From CANMXU01 sp052030545 (GTDB taxonomy: Bacteria > Pseudomonadota > Gammaproteobacteria > Enterobacterales > Alteromonadaceae), in the NCBI RefSeq assembly GCF_052030545.1, contig NZ_JBPDIH010000006.1:62001-126000 (forward strand): DNA of 64,000 nt, given 5' to 3'. Under the pieces are notes generated by a model. It made no database searches. It was not told the DNA's origin and saw nothing but the letters and a program-made list of their open reading frames with translations. Position 1 is the stretch's first letter. Every line of letters begins with the position of its first letter. Shown one piece after another: positions 45,001 through 53,828 of the stretch. A program made the translations under genes and the position numbers.

Positions 45001-45227
45001 GCATACATAACCGCTTCTATTGGATAAGTGATCAGCTGTTCAACTTCCTCTGCAGCCAAGCCGGGTGCTTGGGTATTTATCGCGACCTGTACGTTAGTAA
45101 CATCAGGAAAAGCATCTAAATTAAGTTTAGGAATAACAAAAAACGCACTGGCTAGGGTCGCTACAAGTGCGATAAGTACTAAAAGTCGATTATCCACCGA
45201 CCAGTTAATTATTTTTTTAAACATCAC
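42087..45227 (-). CDS. Heavy-metal RND efflux permease (CusA/CzcA family)
   Basis: 1046 residues, standard RND size. Twelve transmembrane helices and two large periplasmic loops are evident. The opening INWSVDNRLLVLIALVATLASA and the TM4 motif AIGMLVDGSVVVVEN place it in the heavy-metal efflux (HME) branch. RND hallmarks PTEFVPELEEGTL-type and GVAVLNGVVMVDSINQRIKQG are present. It pumps metal cations from periplasm or cytoplasm to the outside with an outer-membrane channel. The metal (Cu/Ag versus Zn/Co/Ni/Cd) cannot be assigned safely. It lies 9 nt after its adaptor; no outer-membrane factor gene is nearby. Confidence 0.93.
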   Translation of the reverse strand: MMFKKIINWSVDNRLLVLIALVATLASAFFVIPKLNLDAFPDVTNVQVAINTQAPGLAAEEVEQLITYPIEAVMYALPDVEQVRSISKTGLSGVTVVFDESVDIYFARQLVFERLQQAKELIPSGIGSPEMGPNTSGLGQVFQYLITADKDSGYDAMALRSLNDWLVKLMIMPVDGVTDVLSFGGQVLQYQVNINPSQLLAYQLSQDDVVEALENNNRNVGGWYMNRAHEQLVVRGTGWFSGGQAGISDIKQVPVKTDEGTVITIADIAEVTLGSEIRQGAVSMTIRNAQDQTEALGEVVSGIVLKRIGANTKATIDGINARVALINQALPEGVHFQPIYDQSSLIIKALDTVITSLALAFIFIVIVLALFLMNLSATFLVLISIPISIAVTLMLMAWFELSANLMSLGGLAVAIGMLVDGSVVVVENIFKRLQKAEINNIDLPQLVKAAVSEVARPVFFATVIILVVFMPLFSFEGVEAKLFQPMAISIILAVICAIVVALIIVPALATFLFRKGVVKQQISIITPVEKGYRQLLLIATSYKKTVVVCSAILLVLAISLLPKIGTEFVPELEEGTLNLRVTLAPSTSLDTSLLVAPILEQKLLAFPEVEYALSRIGRPELGGDPEPVNNIEIYIGLKPTSEWQSAKNRGQLQQLMEAELAVFPGLLFNFSQPIATRVDELLSGVKAQLAIKLFGPDLAVLATKGEEIAAVIKQVSGTQGVAMEQIAGEAQLVVKPKRQQLSRFGLSVGDIMSLVQDGIGGVSAGQIISGNERYDIYVRLAESSRNSIDAISALRIQSPTGAWVKLTDVATVSFEAGPPQVRRDDVQRRVVIQANVQGRDMGNVVADIRSRIADEVELPATYSVSIGGQFESQQRAQTRLSIVIPLSLTLIALLLYLAFGSINQALLIMVNVPLAIIGGIFSLYLYDQYLSVPSSVGFITLFGVAVLNGVVMVDSINQRIKQGLATQQAVFDGAVSRLRPVLMTAITSALGLIPMLMSSGVGAEIQRPLATVIVGGLFTATLLTLVVLPVLYPVFSRQKITTLRDG

Positions 45228-45236
45228 GAAACTCCA

Positions 45237-46370
45237 CTAATGGTTATGTGGATCAAAGCCAGTTTTCGCCAGCTCAGAAGCGACAAAAAATGCGCCTTCG
45301 GTAACCAACCTAGTATTAGCGTCAACACCAATAATTTCTTTGAATTGGCCAAAAGACTGGCCAAGTTCAACTTCGGTCGCTTTAAATTCAACAGGTGAGA
45401 TTTGCTCAAACACCAGCCAATCGCCATCGGGGCTTCTCATTAACGCATCATCGCTAACAGCAAGCACAGAGTGTTGAACGTCAGCAGCAAAATTAACGTC
45501 GACAAACATACCCGGATGTAAGCGATCTTGTTGATTGTTCACTTGCAAACGAATAATGCGAGTGCGTGTAATTGGGTCAATAGTATGCGCTTCTTGAATA
45601 ACTTGTGCGTTAAAGGTTTGCTCGTTTAAGACAATGCTCGCTTTGGTGCCATGGGGTAAATGCGCAAGCTCTGTAGGCGAGATTTTAGCTTCCACCCAAA
45701 GGTTTGATTCATCGGCGAGCAACATAATTTCATCACCGGCAAACACTTTTTGTCCTTGGGCAAAATTATCGCTTAAAACCGAGCCTGAGCGTTGTGCCGT
45801 AAGCGTATATTCGCCTAAAACAGCCGAGTTATTATTAACAACATCAGTAATAGCTTGCTCTGTTAACCCAAGGGCTTTTAATTGGCTATAGGCTTCAATA
45901 AAGGCGGTATGTGATTTTAACAAAACACTTTCGCTAATCGCTGCTGTGGTTAACTGTTTATTGCGTTGCCACTCAGTATAAGCGACGCGATAATTCGCTT
46001 GTGCTTTAGCAACTGACTCGCTAAATAAGGTGACTAAAGCTTGGCCTTTTTTAATGGTTTGCCCCAAAATTGCATGTCGTTTAATTACTACAGACTCGGT
46101 GCGCGCTGAAACAAGGTAGCTAGTGTAACCGTTAGCTTTAATTTCGCCGGGCGCATATAGCGTTTTGCTATAACTGCGCGCAACTAACGGAGCCGTCGCT
46201 ATTTTGGCAATAGTTTGGCTTTGCTGATTCAGTGTAATAATGTTTTCAGAGCCATGCCCGTCATTATGATTATCGGTGCCATGTTCTAATGCTAATACTG
46301 GCAAAGATAAGCAAACATTAACAACGATAAAACACGCCGAAAAATATGGCGTTATTGATGTAAATTTCAT
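45237..46370 (-). CDS. RND efflux periplasmic adaptor (CusB/HlyD family)
   Basis: 377 residues. Signal peptide (about 1-28), then a His-rich stretch HGTDNHNDGHGSEN that could bind metal. It has the barrel-sandwich and helical hairpin (about 85-210: AQANYRVAYTEWQRNKQL), and the beta-barrel domain (about 215-330, WVEAKISPTELAHLPHG). It ends DPHNH, another possible metal site. It bridges the RND pump to a TolC-like channel. Co-transcribed with the pump, 9 nt apart. Confidence 0.92.
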   Translation of the reverse strand: MKFTSITPYFSACFIVVNVCLSLPVLALEHGTDNHNDGHGSENIITLNQQSQTIAKIATAPLVARSYSKTLYAPGEIKANGYTSYLVSARTESVVIKRHAILGQTIKKGQALVTLFSESVAKAQANYRVAYTEWQRNKQLTTAAISESVLLKSHTAFIEAYSQLKALGLTEQAITDVVNNNSAVLGEYTLTAQRSGSVLSDNFAQGQKVFAGDEIMLLADESNLWVEAKISPTELAHLPHGTKASIVLNEQTFNAQVIQEAHTIDPITRTRIIRLQVNNQQDRLHPGMFVDVNFAADVQHSVLAVSDDALMRSPDGDWLVFEQISPVEFKATEVELGQSFGQFKEIIGVDANTRLVTEGAFFVASELAKTGFDPHNH

Positions 46371-46481
46371 TTTATTCTCTTAATTTTTTAACAATAGGAA
46401 AATACAACCAGCAACGCTTGCAGGCACATAAAAGCACCGCAAATATCGGCTAAGGTTGTAAGGGTTTATTGATGCTAAAAA

Positions 46482-46832
46482 TTAAGTAATTGGAGGGCGG
46501 TGATCTGGAGACAAATAGACCGACGCTAAAAATAATGGGCTTAAACGGCTATCGGTCGAATTTTTTGTTAAATTAACATGACTAGCTGATGCTAACGTAA
46601 AGACATTAGTTGGCGTATGGCAATGACCACACTCATGACAATTAAAGGATTCTTGACTAGTATCGTGCTGCTTTTTTATTTGAGCGCTTTGCTGTTGATG
46701 TTGATGGTCATTTGCCAAACTGGCATGCGTTTCTAGCTCTTGATGAACACGATGTTCATCAAAAGTCGCCGCTATTGTTTGACCAACAAACAATAGCGTA
46801 AACAAACACATAACAATTCGTTTTATTAACAT
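46482..46832 (-). CDS. Small exported His/Cys-rich protein, probable metal binder
   Basis: 116 residues. A signal peptide (about 1-21, ending TIAATF) is followed by a His/Gln-rich segment (residues about 27-58: VHQELETHASLANDHQHQQQ) and a Cys-His cluster CHECGHCHT near residue 65. The C-terminal SPDHRPPI tail is also seen in small proteins encoded beside metal-efflux genes. It probably binds metal in the periplasm and hands it to the adaptor or senses it. It lies 111 nt before the adaptor gene and 25 nt after cytochrome b561. Function is inference from composition and context. Confidence 0.68.
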   Translation of the reverse strand: MLIKRIVMCLFTLLFVGQTIAATFDEHRVHQELETHASLANDHQHQQQSAQIKKQHDTSQESFNCHECGHCHTPTNVFTLASASHVNLTKNSTDSRLSPLFLASVYLSPDHRPPIT

Positions 46833-46857
46833 TAACTAGGCGCAGCCATACTACTCG

Positions 46858-47400
46858 TTAAAACATGCGTTTAATCGTATCATCTTTATCAATAAAATGA
46901 TGTTTTAATGCGCCAGCAATATGTAACAAAATAGCGCCAATAACTACCCAAACAATTGCGCTATGTACTTGTGAACCTAACCCCGCAATAAATTCATTTA
47001 CTGGTACAGACTTACCACTAACCGGGTCGATATTTTCTGCCATAATTTCAAGACCAAAAATAAAAATACCGTGGCCGCCAGCACCTGACATCATCGCCCC
47101 TGACAGTGGAAAGACTAATGTAGCAAGGATAAGTAACCAATGAATTAAACGGGCAACACATGCTTGCGCTTTTGACGCAACGGCAGCAGGCTCTGGCCAA
47201 CCTTCAGATAAACGAACAAACACTCTAACTAAGGCAACCACTAAAACGAGTGCGCCAATAGATTTATGTAAATCGTACAAGGCCCATGCTTCAAATTCTT
47301 CCATATAAATACCTAGTGCGATCACCGCGATCATTGAAAAGGCAACAACAACATGAAAAAAACGGGTTTTACTTGATAATTTGTTTACGGATTGGGTCAT
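46858..47400 (-). CDS. Cytochrome b561 family protein
   Basis: 180 residues from the ATG at 47400, which has GAGAG five bases upstream; the longer frame begins at an unsupported TTG. Four transmembrane helices carry the haem-ligating His residues: TRFFHVVVAFSM, LYDLHKSIGALV, ARLIHWLLILAT and SQVHSAIVWVVIGAILLHIAG. This is the bacterial YceJ/CybB-type diheme b561, which moves electrons between quinones and periplasmic acceptors. It stands upstream of the metal-efflux genes and downstream of katG. Confidence 0.9.
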   Translation of the reverse strand: MTQSVNKLSSKTRFFHVVVAFSMIAVIALGIYMEEFEAWALYDLHKSIGALVLVVALVRVFVRLSEGWPEPAAVASKAQACVARLIHWLLILATLVFPLSGAMMSGAGGHGIFIFGLEIMAENIDPVSGKSVPVNEFIAGLGSQVHSAIVWVVIGAILLHIAGALKHHFIDKDDTIKRMF

Positions 47401-47622
47401 AAATACTCTCAAAAAAATAATAGTTACATCTGCACGGCAACATTGTATATCACCATTGAAAAATAGAAATATGCCATGAAAAATCAGTAATCGACACTAT
47501 GCAACAAAGCCTTTACAGAACTCAAAAGGATTTTAGTTATTAAAGTGTCACACCTGCTAAATGGCTATATTTATTAACAAAACTGTTGATGGTTTGTGAG
47601 GGCGGGGAGACAATTAAAATCG

Positions 47623-47653
47623 AAAAAAAATGCCAACTTGCGCTGGCATTTTT
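47623..47653 (-). terminator. Terminator of katG
   Basis: On the minus strand a TGCCA / TGGCA stem flanked by A- and T-runs exits into eight T residues, about 20 nt after katG. Confidence 0.8.
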
Positions 47654-47670
47654 CTAATCAAGTTACTCTG

Positions 47671-49938
47671 TTATTTCAAGTCAAAGCGGTCAGCTTGCAT
47701 TACCTTGGTCCAAGCGTTGACAAAATCGTTCACAAAACGTGTTTGCGCATTATCGTAAGCATAAGCTTCTGCTACTGCGCGCAGCTCTGACGATGAACCA
47801 AAGATCAAATCAACAGGGGTTGCGCTATATTTTACTGCACCGGTTTTACGATCTATGCCTTGGTAAATATCGCCTGCTTGCTGCCATTTGGTGTCCATGC
47901 TTAATAAATTAACAAAAAAATCATTAGTTAATACACCAGGCTGGTCGGTTAACACACCATGTAAACTATTATCGGTATTGGTATTTAATACACGCATACC
48001 GCCTAATAACACCGTCATCTCTGGAACCGTTAATGCAAGTTGGTCAGCTTTATCAACCAAAGCATCGGTTGGCGACTTGTAGTAACCTTTTTCGTAATAG
48101 TTTCTAAAGGCGTCTGCATGTGGCTTTAATAGTGAAAATGAATTCACATCCGTTTGCTGTTGCGTGGCATCACCTCGACCCGGAATAAACGGCACTTCAA
48201 CGTCGACACCTGCCGCTTTTGCAGCTTGTTCTATAGCGGTAGCGCCAGCTAACACAATAGTATCGGCCAATGAAATTTTGGTACGACTAAAAAAGCTATC
48301 ATTAAAGTCTTGCTGAATTCCTTTAAGTGTCGCAATAACCTTACTTGTTTCTTCAGGGTTATTTACCAACCAATCTTTTTGAGGAGCAAGTGCAATACGC
48401 GCACCATTTGCACCACCGCGCATATCTGAGTCTCGATACGAAGACGCTGAGCCCCAAGCAACTTTCACTAATTCTGATACCGTTAAGCCTGAAGCTAAAA
48501 TCTTAGTTTTTAACTCGACAATATCTTTTTTATCGACCAAGGTATAATCAGGTTTCGTGATCGGATCTTGCCAAATATGTGCTTGTTTAGGAAACTCATC
48601 CCCTAAATAGTTATCACGTGGTCCCATATCTCGGTGCGTTAACTTAAACCAAGCTTTGGCAAAAGCTAAACGATACTCTTCAGGATCTGCTAAAAAACGT
48701 TCAGCAATTTTTCGATACGCAGGGTCATATTTAAGCGCCAAATCAGCCGTATTCATAACAGGAGGATTGAACTTACCTTCAACATGCGCATCTGGCACAA
48801 CTTTGTGAAGTGACTCATCAGTTGGCACCCAAATAATTGCGCCTGCTGGGCTTTTCGCTTGTTTCCAGTCAAACTGTAATAAATTTGACAAGTATAATGA
48901 TGTCCACTGCGTTGGCGCTTGTGTCCACGCACCTTCTAAGCCGCTAGTTACGGTATCTTCTGAATGACCTTTACCGCATTTATTTTTCCAACCAAAACCT
49001 TGTTCTTCAGTCGGCGCAGCACCTGGCTCTACACCCACACACTGGCTAGCTTTGTGCGCGCCGTGCATTTTACCAAAAGTATGTCCACCAGCAATTAAGG
49101 CTAAGGTTTCTTCGTCGTTCATTGCCATACGTGCAAAGGCTTCTCTAACATTTTTAGCGGAAGCTAAAGGATCTGGCACACCGCCTGGCCCTTCTGGATT
49201 AACGTAAATTAATCCCATATGCACTGCCGCCAAAGGCTTTTTCAATTTACCGTCGCTGCCACGGCGATCACTTGCTAGCATTTCAACTTCTGGTCCCCAG
49301 TACACCATATCTGGTTCCCAATCGTCATTACGCCCTGCAGCAAAACCATAAGTTTTAAAACCCATATTTTCTAACGCGACATTGCCGGCAAGCACAATTA
49401 AGTCGCCCCATGAAATCGCTTCACCGTATTTTTGCTTAATTGGCCATAATAAACGACGCGCTTTGTCTAAGTTACCATTATCTGGCCAGCTATTGAGTGG
49501 GTCAAAACGTTGCTGACCGCCACCTGCACCGCCTCGCCCATCTAAAGTTCTGTAAGTACCAGCGGCATGCCACGTCATACGAATAAATAATGGACCATAG
49601 TTACCCCAATCGGCCGGCCACCAATCTTGCGAGTCAGTTAATACACTATCAATGTCTTTTTTCAGCGCCTGCATATCTAACTGCTTAAACGCGTCTTTGT
49701 AATTAAAATCTTCACCAAGGGGATTAGAACGAGAGTCATGGTCACGCAAATGAGAAAGGTCAAGCTGCTCAGGCCACCAAAACAAATTTGATTTTGCTTG
49801 GTTCGGCACTACTTTGCCCATGCCAACAGCGCCTTTAGGCTTGCTCATTGTTGGTTCGGCAGTCGCCGCGTAACTAGATAAAGAAAATGCAATAACACTA
49901 GCAATAGTTGAAACTTTGAAAAAGTGAGTTGCTTTCAT
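47671..49938 (-). CDS. katG: Catalase-peroxidase KatG with signal peptide
   Basis: 755 residues. Residues 1-28 form a signal peptide (ending YAATAEP), so this copy should be periplasmic, like KatP-type enzymes. The distal haem pocket is R120, W123 and H124 in RMTWHAAGTYR. The proximal His lies in ALIAGGHTFGKMHGAH. The Tyr of the Trp-Tyr-Met adduct is in GLIYVNPEGP and the Met in the ARMAMNDEE region. The C-terminal inactive peroxidase domain is complete. It removes H2O2 and has broad peroxidase activity. Own terminator; upstream of cytochrome b561 and the metal-efflux genes. Confidence 0.95.
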   Translation of the reverse strand: MKATHFFKVSTIASVIAFSLSSYAATAEPTMSKPKGAVGMGKVVPNQAKSNLFWWPEQLDLSHLRDHDSRSNPLGEDFNYKDAFKQLDMQALKKDIDSVLTDSQDWWPADWGNYGPLFIRMTWHAAGTYRTLDGRGGAGGGQQRFDPLNSWPDNGNLDKARRLLWPIKQKYGEAISWGDLIVLAGNVALENMGFKTYGFAAGRNDDWEPDMVYWGPEVEMLASDRRGSDGKLKKPLAAVHMGLIYVNPEGPGGVPDPLASAKNVREAFARMAMNDEETLALIAGGHTFGKMHGAHKASQCVGVEPGAAPTEEQGFGWKNKCGKGHSEDTVTSGLEGAWTQAPTQWTSLYLSNLLQFDWKQAKSPAGAIIWVPTDESLHKVVPDAHVEGKFNPPVMNTADLALKYDPAYRKIAERFLADPEEYRLAFAKAWFKLTHRDMGPRDNYLGDEFPKQAHIWQDPITKPDYTLVDKKDIVELKTKILASGLTVSELVKVAWGSASSYRDSDMRGGANGARIALAPQKDWLVNNPEETSKVIATLKGIQQDFNDSFFSRTKISLADTIVLAGATAIEQAAKAAGVDVEVPFIPGRGDATQQQTDVNSFSLLKPHADAFRNYYEKGYYKSPTDALVDKADQLALTVPEMTVLLGGMRVLNTNTDNSLHGVLTDQPGVLTNDFFVNLLSMDTKWQQAGDIYQGIDRKTGAVKYSATPVDLIFGSSSELRAVAEAYAYDNAQTRFVNDFVNAWTKVMQADRFDLK

Positions 49939-50113
49939 AATGGAATGCTCCGGTTGAATGTTTATTCATAGGTTATGGAACAATATTAATGCGCGTACAC
50001 TGAGATAAACATTGAATAAAATCGAAGTTAACATTCATTTTTTTTAAACGTTAGCAGTTCAATTTTTTGAAGCTGTTATTTTGTTTGGTTATTACACGAT
50101 AGAAGCGAATAAA

Positions 50114-50141
50114 AAAGCACTTAACGCATGTTAAGTGCTTT
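50114..50141 (-). terminator. Terminator of the phoH-type gene
   Basis: A perfect 12-bp stem (AAAGCACTTAAC / GTTAAGTGCTTT) with a GCAT loop. The minus-strand exit has six T residues, 77 nt after the stop. Confidence 0.75.
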
Positions 50142-50217
50142 AATAATTGCTTATTTTTTTGTCGTTTTAGCTAGGCTAGTACTAAACAGTTAGATTGCAT
50201 ATAGATGATGCGTAAAA

Positions 50218-51597
50218 TTACAGATTCTCTTCCGCAAATGAAGCAAGTTTACTGCGTACCACGCCATTAAGGTTAATGGTAGCGCTGCCGGGAAAGTCTT
50301 TGAAACGCTCAACGATATAAGTAAGCCCTGATGTCACCGCGGTTAAGTAGTTCGAGTCAATTTGTGCCAAATTTCCTGAACACACTAACTTCGTGCCTTC
50401 ACCACAGCGAGTAATAATAGTTTTTAATTGCGATGCGGTTAAGTTTTGGCATTCATCAAGCAATACCAGTGAATTTTGAATACTGCGTCCACGCATAAAG
50501 TTAACCGATTTAAATTGAATATTAGCCTTGTCCATAATGTAATTTAGGCTTGAATTCATATTCTCGTCTTGTTTATGTAAAACTTCTAACGAGTCGGTAA
50601 TTGCAGCAAGCCAAGGGGCCATTTTTTCTTCTTCGGTGCCCGGCAAAAAGCCGATTGATTCAGCAATTTCAGGTGTGCTTCTTGTGACTATCACTTTGTC
50701 GTATAAACCGCGCTCAATCACTTGTTCAAGGGCAGAAGCTAGGGCAAGTAAGGTTTTACCACAACCGGCAGGTCCGGTGAGAATAACCAGATCAATTGAT
50801 GGGTCAAGTAAGGCGTCCATCGCCATGCCTTGATAAATATTTTTAGGATGCACGCCCCAAGCATTTTTAGACATTAACCGCTCGCGGCTAAGATCTAAAA
50901 TCGATAATTTGTCTTCACTGTTGCCTGTCACTTTAGCGGCAAAATGTTCAGTATCATCAATTAAGTATTCATTAACATAGCTTTTAGGTAATAAGCTTTT
51001 ATCTAAATAATGAGTGGTGTTTCTACCTTCGGTTTCGCTGTCGCAGGCTTTAACTTGCTGCCAAAAGTCGCCTTCAAAATGGTAATAACCTTTGGTTAGA
51101 AATTGAATGTCATCAATAAGTTGATCGGTGCGATAATCCTCTACATGGGCAAGCCCTGCCCCTTTTGCTTTCAAGCGCATATTAATGTCTTTGGTAACCA
51201 AGACTACTTTTTGATCAGACTTGATTGATTGGATATGCAAAGCGGCGTTAATAATGCGGTTGTCGTTTTCATTTTGAGAAAGCTGACCGGCTAAGTCTTC
51301 TAAGGTGTAATCATTAAAAATCGACAAGCAACCACTGGGATGTTCAGCATCATTTTCGGGGAGTTTTACGCCAGCAAGCACTTGCTCAGGCGAGGCATCA
51401 ACTAAGGTGTCTTCTAAAGCGCGAATGGCAACGCGTGCGTCTCGGCTAACGTCTTTACGACGATCTTTAATCGAGTCGAGCTCTTCAAGTACCGTCATAG
51501 GTACAACTACATCATGTTCTTGAAAAGATAAAAAGGCGAATGGTTCGTGGAGTAAAATGTTGGTGTCTAAAATATAAGTGGTTTTTTCATCCGTCAT
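50218..51597 (-). CDS. PIN domain plus PhoH-like ATPase
   Basis: 459 residues from the ATG at 51597, which has AGGAG seven bases upstream; the longer frame has no site. The N-terminal PIN domain (about 5-140) has acidic nuclease residues in YILDTNILLHEP, TVLEELDSIK and SRDARVAIR. The C-terminal PhoH domain (about 230-455) has Walker A LTGPAGCGKT and Walker B LVLLDECQNLT, followed by the sensor GNLAQID. This is the YlaK-type PhoH2 family, RNA helicase plus RNase. It stands alone, with its own terminator. Confidence 0.93.
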   Translation of the reverse strand: MTDEKTTYILDTNILLHEPFAFLSFQEHDVVVPMTVLEELDSIKDRRKDVSRDARVAIRALEDTLVDASPEQVLAGVKLPENDAEHPSGCLSIFNDYTLEDLAGQLSQNENDNRIINAALHIQSIKSDQKVVLVTKDINMRLKAKGAGLAHVEDYRTDQLIDDIQFLTKGYYHFEGDFWQQVKACDSETEGRNTTHYLDKSLLPKSYVNEYLIDDTEHFAAKVTGNSEDKLSILDLSRERLMSKNAWGVHPKNIYQGMAMDALLDPSIDLVILTGPAGCGKTLLALASALEQVIERGLYDKVIVTRSTPEIAESIGFLPGTEEEKMAPWLAAITDSLEVLHKQDENMNSSLNYIMDKANIQFKSVNFMRGRSIQNSLVLLDECQNLTASQLKTIITRCGEGTKLVCSGNLAQIDSNYLTAVTSGLTYIVERFKDFPGSATINLNGVVRSKLASFAEENL

Positions 51598-52046
51598 AAA
51601 AGCACTCCTGCGCAATTGAATGTACATGGAAGCAACTAACGATAAACCGTAAACATTTATCTGTGTAGTTGCTCGCAACCGTGTAGATAAAAGATAATTA
51701 CACCTCCACTTTGCCAGTAAAGTTATTCACTAGCAAGCAGCTTTTTATGGCAATTAAAAATAACTATTTATTTTTAAAAACAAAATCAACTAACCTCGCT
51801 TTTAACCATTAACAAACAAGCTAAAGATTAAGACTTTTCCCAGCCAATTGTGCAAACAAAGGTCACGCTAAGTAAACTTAAGTAAAGCCTAGCTATACAG
51901 ACGAACCATTTCAGCCTAGCCCAGTCTACTTCTTTGCAAACAACGGCCACGATTTTTTCCTATCAACTTTTTATTAGCGTTTTTAAGCTAAGGCATAGTT
52001 GCAAGCAAAATTTACCGTGGCGTTTTTTAAAAACAAAGGAAAATCC
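51598..52046. other. Divergent intergenic region, PhoH-type gene and lipoprotein gene
   Basis: 449 nt separating the divergent genes. I see no convincing gene, hairpin or consensus promoter; frames open in it end early or lack ribosome sites. Confidence 0.5.
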
Positions 52047-53495
52047 ATGTATAACCGCAAAAAAACAAATAGCCACTGGCCAACACTACTCTTACTACTT
52101 TCAAGTTCAACGTTATTACTTAGCGGCTGTGACTCTAGCGACGATGACAGCGACACAACCGAAAGCTATTATCAACTTTATAATGCCTCGGTTAATGCGC
52201 CACAAATTTATTTGACGGTAACTGAAAGTAGCGATGAAGACGACAGTACTACTTATTCAGGCATTGCCTTTGCCGATGCTTCAAGTTACCTCAGTAACGA
52301 CGCCGACCAATACGATCTTGAATTATCTTGGCTCGACGACGATGACAACCTCAGCGCTTTTTATCAAACTAGCAGTACTTTAGCTGCCGATACCATCGAA
52401 TTTATTGTTGTTGATGATGATATAACCGCGCCAAACATTCTTAGCTACGCCATTGCAATTGACGATCCAGACTCAGATGAAGGGTTTTTTAATGTGCAAT
52501 TTTTAAATTTACATAACTACGACGGCGGTATCGACCTGTACATTTCAGAGTCTGATGAAAGCTTTAACGAAGCACAACTTATCAGCCACTTAGTGGACGA
52601 AGAGCTGTCACCATTAAGCAGTTACGACCTTGAAAGCTATGTGTTTTACATAACGGCAGCTGGCGATGAAGAAGTACTATACCAATCTGAAGCAATAACC
52701 TTTTCGTATACCAATCAACATATGATGGTTATTAGAGAAAACCAAGGCCCGGGTGATTCGCCTTTTACTATAGATAAAATTGGCAACTCGGCTAGCGTGG
52801 TTAATTACCCTGATGAGTTCTCGCAAGCACAAGTGCGCATTTACAATGCCATAGGAAATCATGACCTGCTTGATAACTACCAAGACAATGTAACATTGAA
52901 CTTAACCGGCTTAAGTGAAGATTACCAATATACTAACCTCACTCTTGGCAGTTTTACCGGTGCAGTTAGCTTGCCTTTTGGCGACTACAGTATTGATCTT
53001 GTTAACCCGATAACCGAGCAGAGCTTAATTACCAATCATTTATTAACGCTTAATCCAAACGACGACAAAAGCGTATTCTTTTATCTTGATGAAGAAGTCA
53101 CGGAGAATGACGACGGCGAAGAAGAAACTGAAATTTATATTCGCTCACTCGTCACCGACAACTCTTCAAGCGAAAGTATTTATGATCATCAAGTTAGCGT
53201 AATTAGTTTTGTTGAAGATTACTCGATTGTGAAGGTCTATTTTGTCCGCAGTAATGAAACCATCGACAATACCAGTTATTCCATCGCTAGCTTATATGCG
53301 AGTCCAAAAGAGATTGTTTTATACAATAATACCTACCGTGTTTATGCGGTTGCCACCGACGGCAGTAGCGACATTATTTTAGCCTCGCAAGAATTAATTT
53401 TATCAGAGCAAAGTAAGGAAATGTTTTTAATGATTGAAGAAAGTGACGCCAGTTCAACCGGTTACTCGTTGCAATTTATCGATCAACAAGAATAG
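52047..53495 (+). CDS. Acidic surface-type lipoprotein, unknown function
   Basis: 482 residues from the ATG at 52047 (AAAGGAAAATCC upstream; two longer frames are unsupported). The signal ends in the lipobox LLSGC with Cys28, and is followed by an Asp/Ser-rich linker. The mature protein is strongly acidic, with Asp/Glu clusters (SSDEDDST, WLDDDDNLS, DDPDSDEGF, ENDDGEEETE). It is built of several beta-rich repeats of about 100 residues (e.g. FNVQFLNLHNYDGGIDLYIS and AQVRIYNAIGNHDLLDNY), recalling DUF4397-type domains that bear an RxxNAs-like motif. A surface or periplasmic Ca2+-stabilised role is inference. Confidence 0.7.
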   Translation: MYNRKKTNSHWPTLLLLLSSSTLLLSGCDSSDDDSDTTESYYQLYNASVNAPQIYLTVTESSDEDDSTTYSGIAFADASSYLSNDADQYDLELSWLDDDDNLSAFYQTSSTLAADTIEFIVVDDDITAPNILSYAIAIDDPDSDEGFFNVQFLNLHNYDGGIDLYISESDESFNEAQLISHLVDEELSPLSSYDLESYVFYITAAGDEEVLYQSEAITFSYTNQHMMVIRENQGPGDSPFTIDKIGNSASVVNYPDEFSQAQVRIYNAIGNHDLLDNYQDNVTLNLTGLSEDYQYTNLTLGSFTGAVSLPFGDYSIDLVNPITEQSLITNHLLTLNPNDDKSVFFYLDEEVTENDDGEEETEIYIRSLVTDNSSSESIYDHQVSVISFVEDYSIVKVYFVRSNETIDNTSYSIASLYASPKEIVLYNNTYRVYAVATDGSSDIILASQELILSEQSKEMFLMIEESDASSTGYSLQFIDQQE

Positions 53496-53535
53496 TAACT
53501 AGCTTAATTATTCACTCTATTGTTTTAAGCAGCGC

Positions 53536-53575
53536 CAGTAAATGCACCACCTAAAAGGAGTGCATTTACTGTTTT
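53536..53575 (+). terminator. Terminator after the acidic lipoprotein gene
   Basis: A 12-bp perfect stem (CAGTAAATGCAC / GTGCATTTACTG) with a 12-nt loop exits into TTTT. Confidence 0.8.
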
Positions 53576-53828
53576 GCAATTTTACGACCGTTTTGACAAG
53601 CTTAACTAGCAAAAAATATCGATAAGCCGATGAACAAAATTAGTAATAAACAAAACGATAAGAAATGCTACAAAACTCCCGACATTTTTAGCTGAATTAT
53701 CCAGAACTTTTTAATGATCGCATCTATGATTAAGGGTACTATAGCGCCCGTTTTTTTCAGTAATCGGCTAACGCATTTCCAAGCGTTATGGTTTTGACTA
53801 TTTATTAGCATTTTGGAGCTCTACTTTT
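53576..53828. other. Gap upstream of rapA
   Basis: Rest of a 333-nt gap. It must hold the rapA promoter; a TACTAT element near 53738 is possible but no -35 box is convincing. No gene seen. Confidence 0.45.

Noticed and set aside
50095..50110. ATAG-containing stretch as an OxyR site for katG
   Set aside because: Only one ATAG element is seen; the four spaced ATAG/CTAT elements of an OxyR site are absent, and it lies 160 nt from katG beyond the next gene's terminator.
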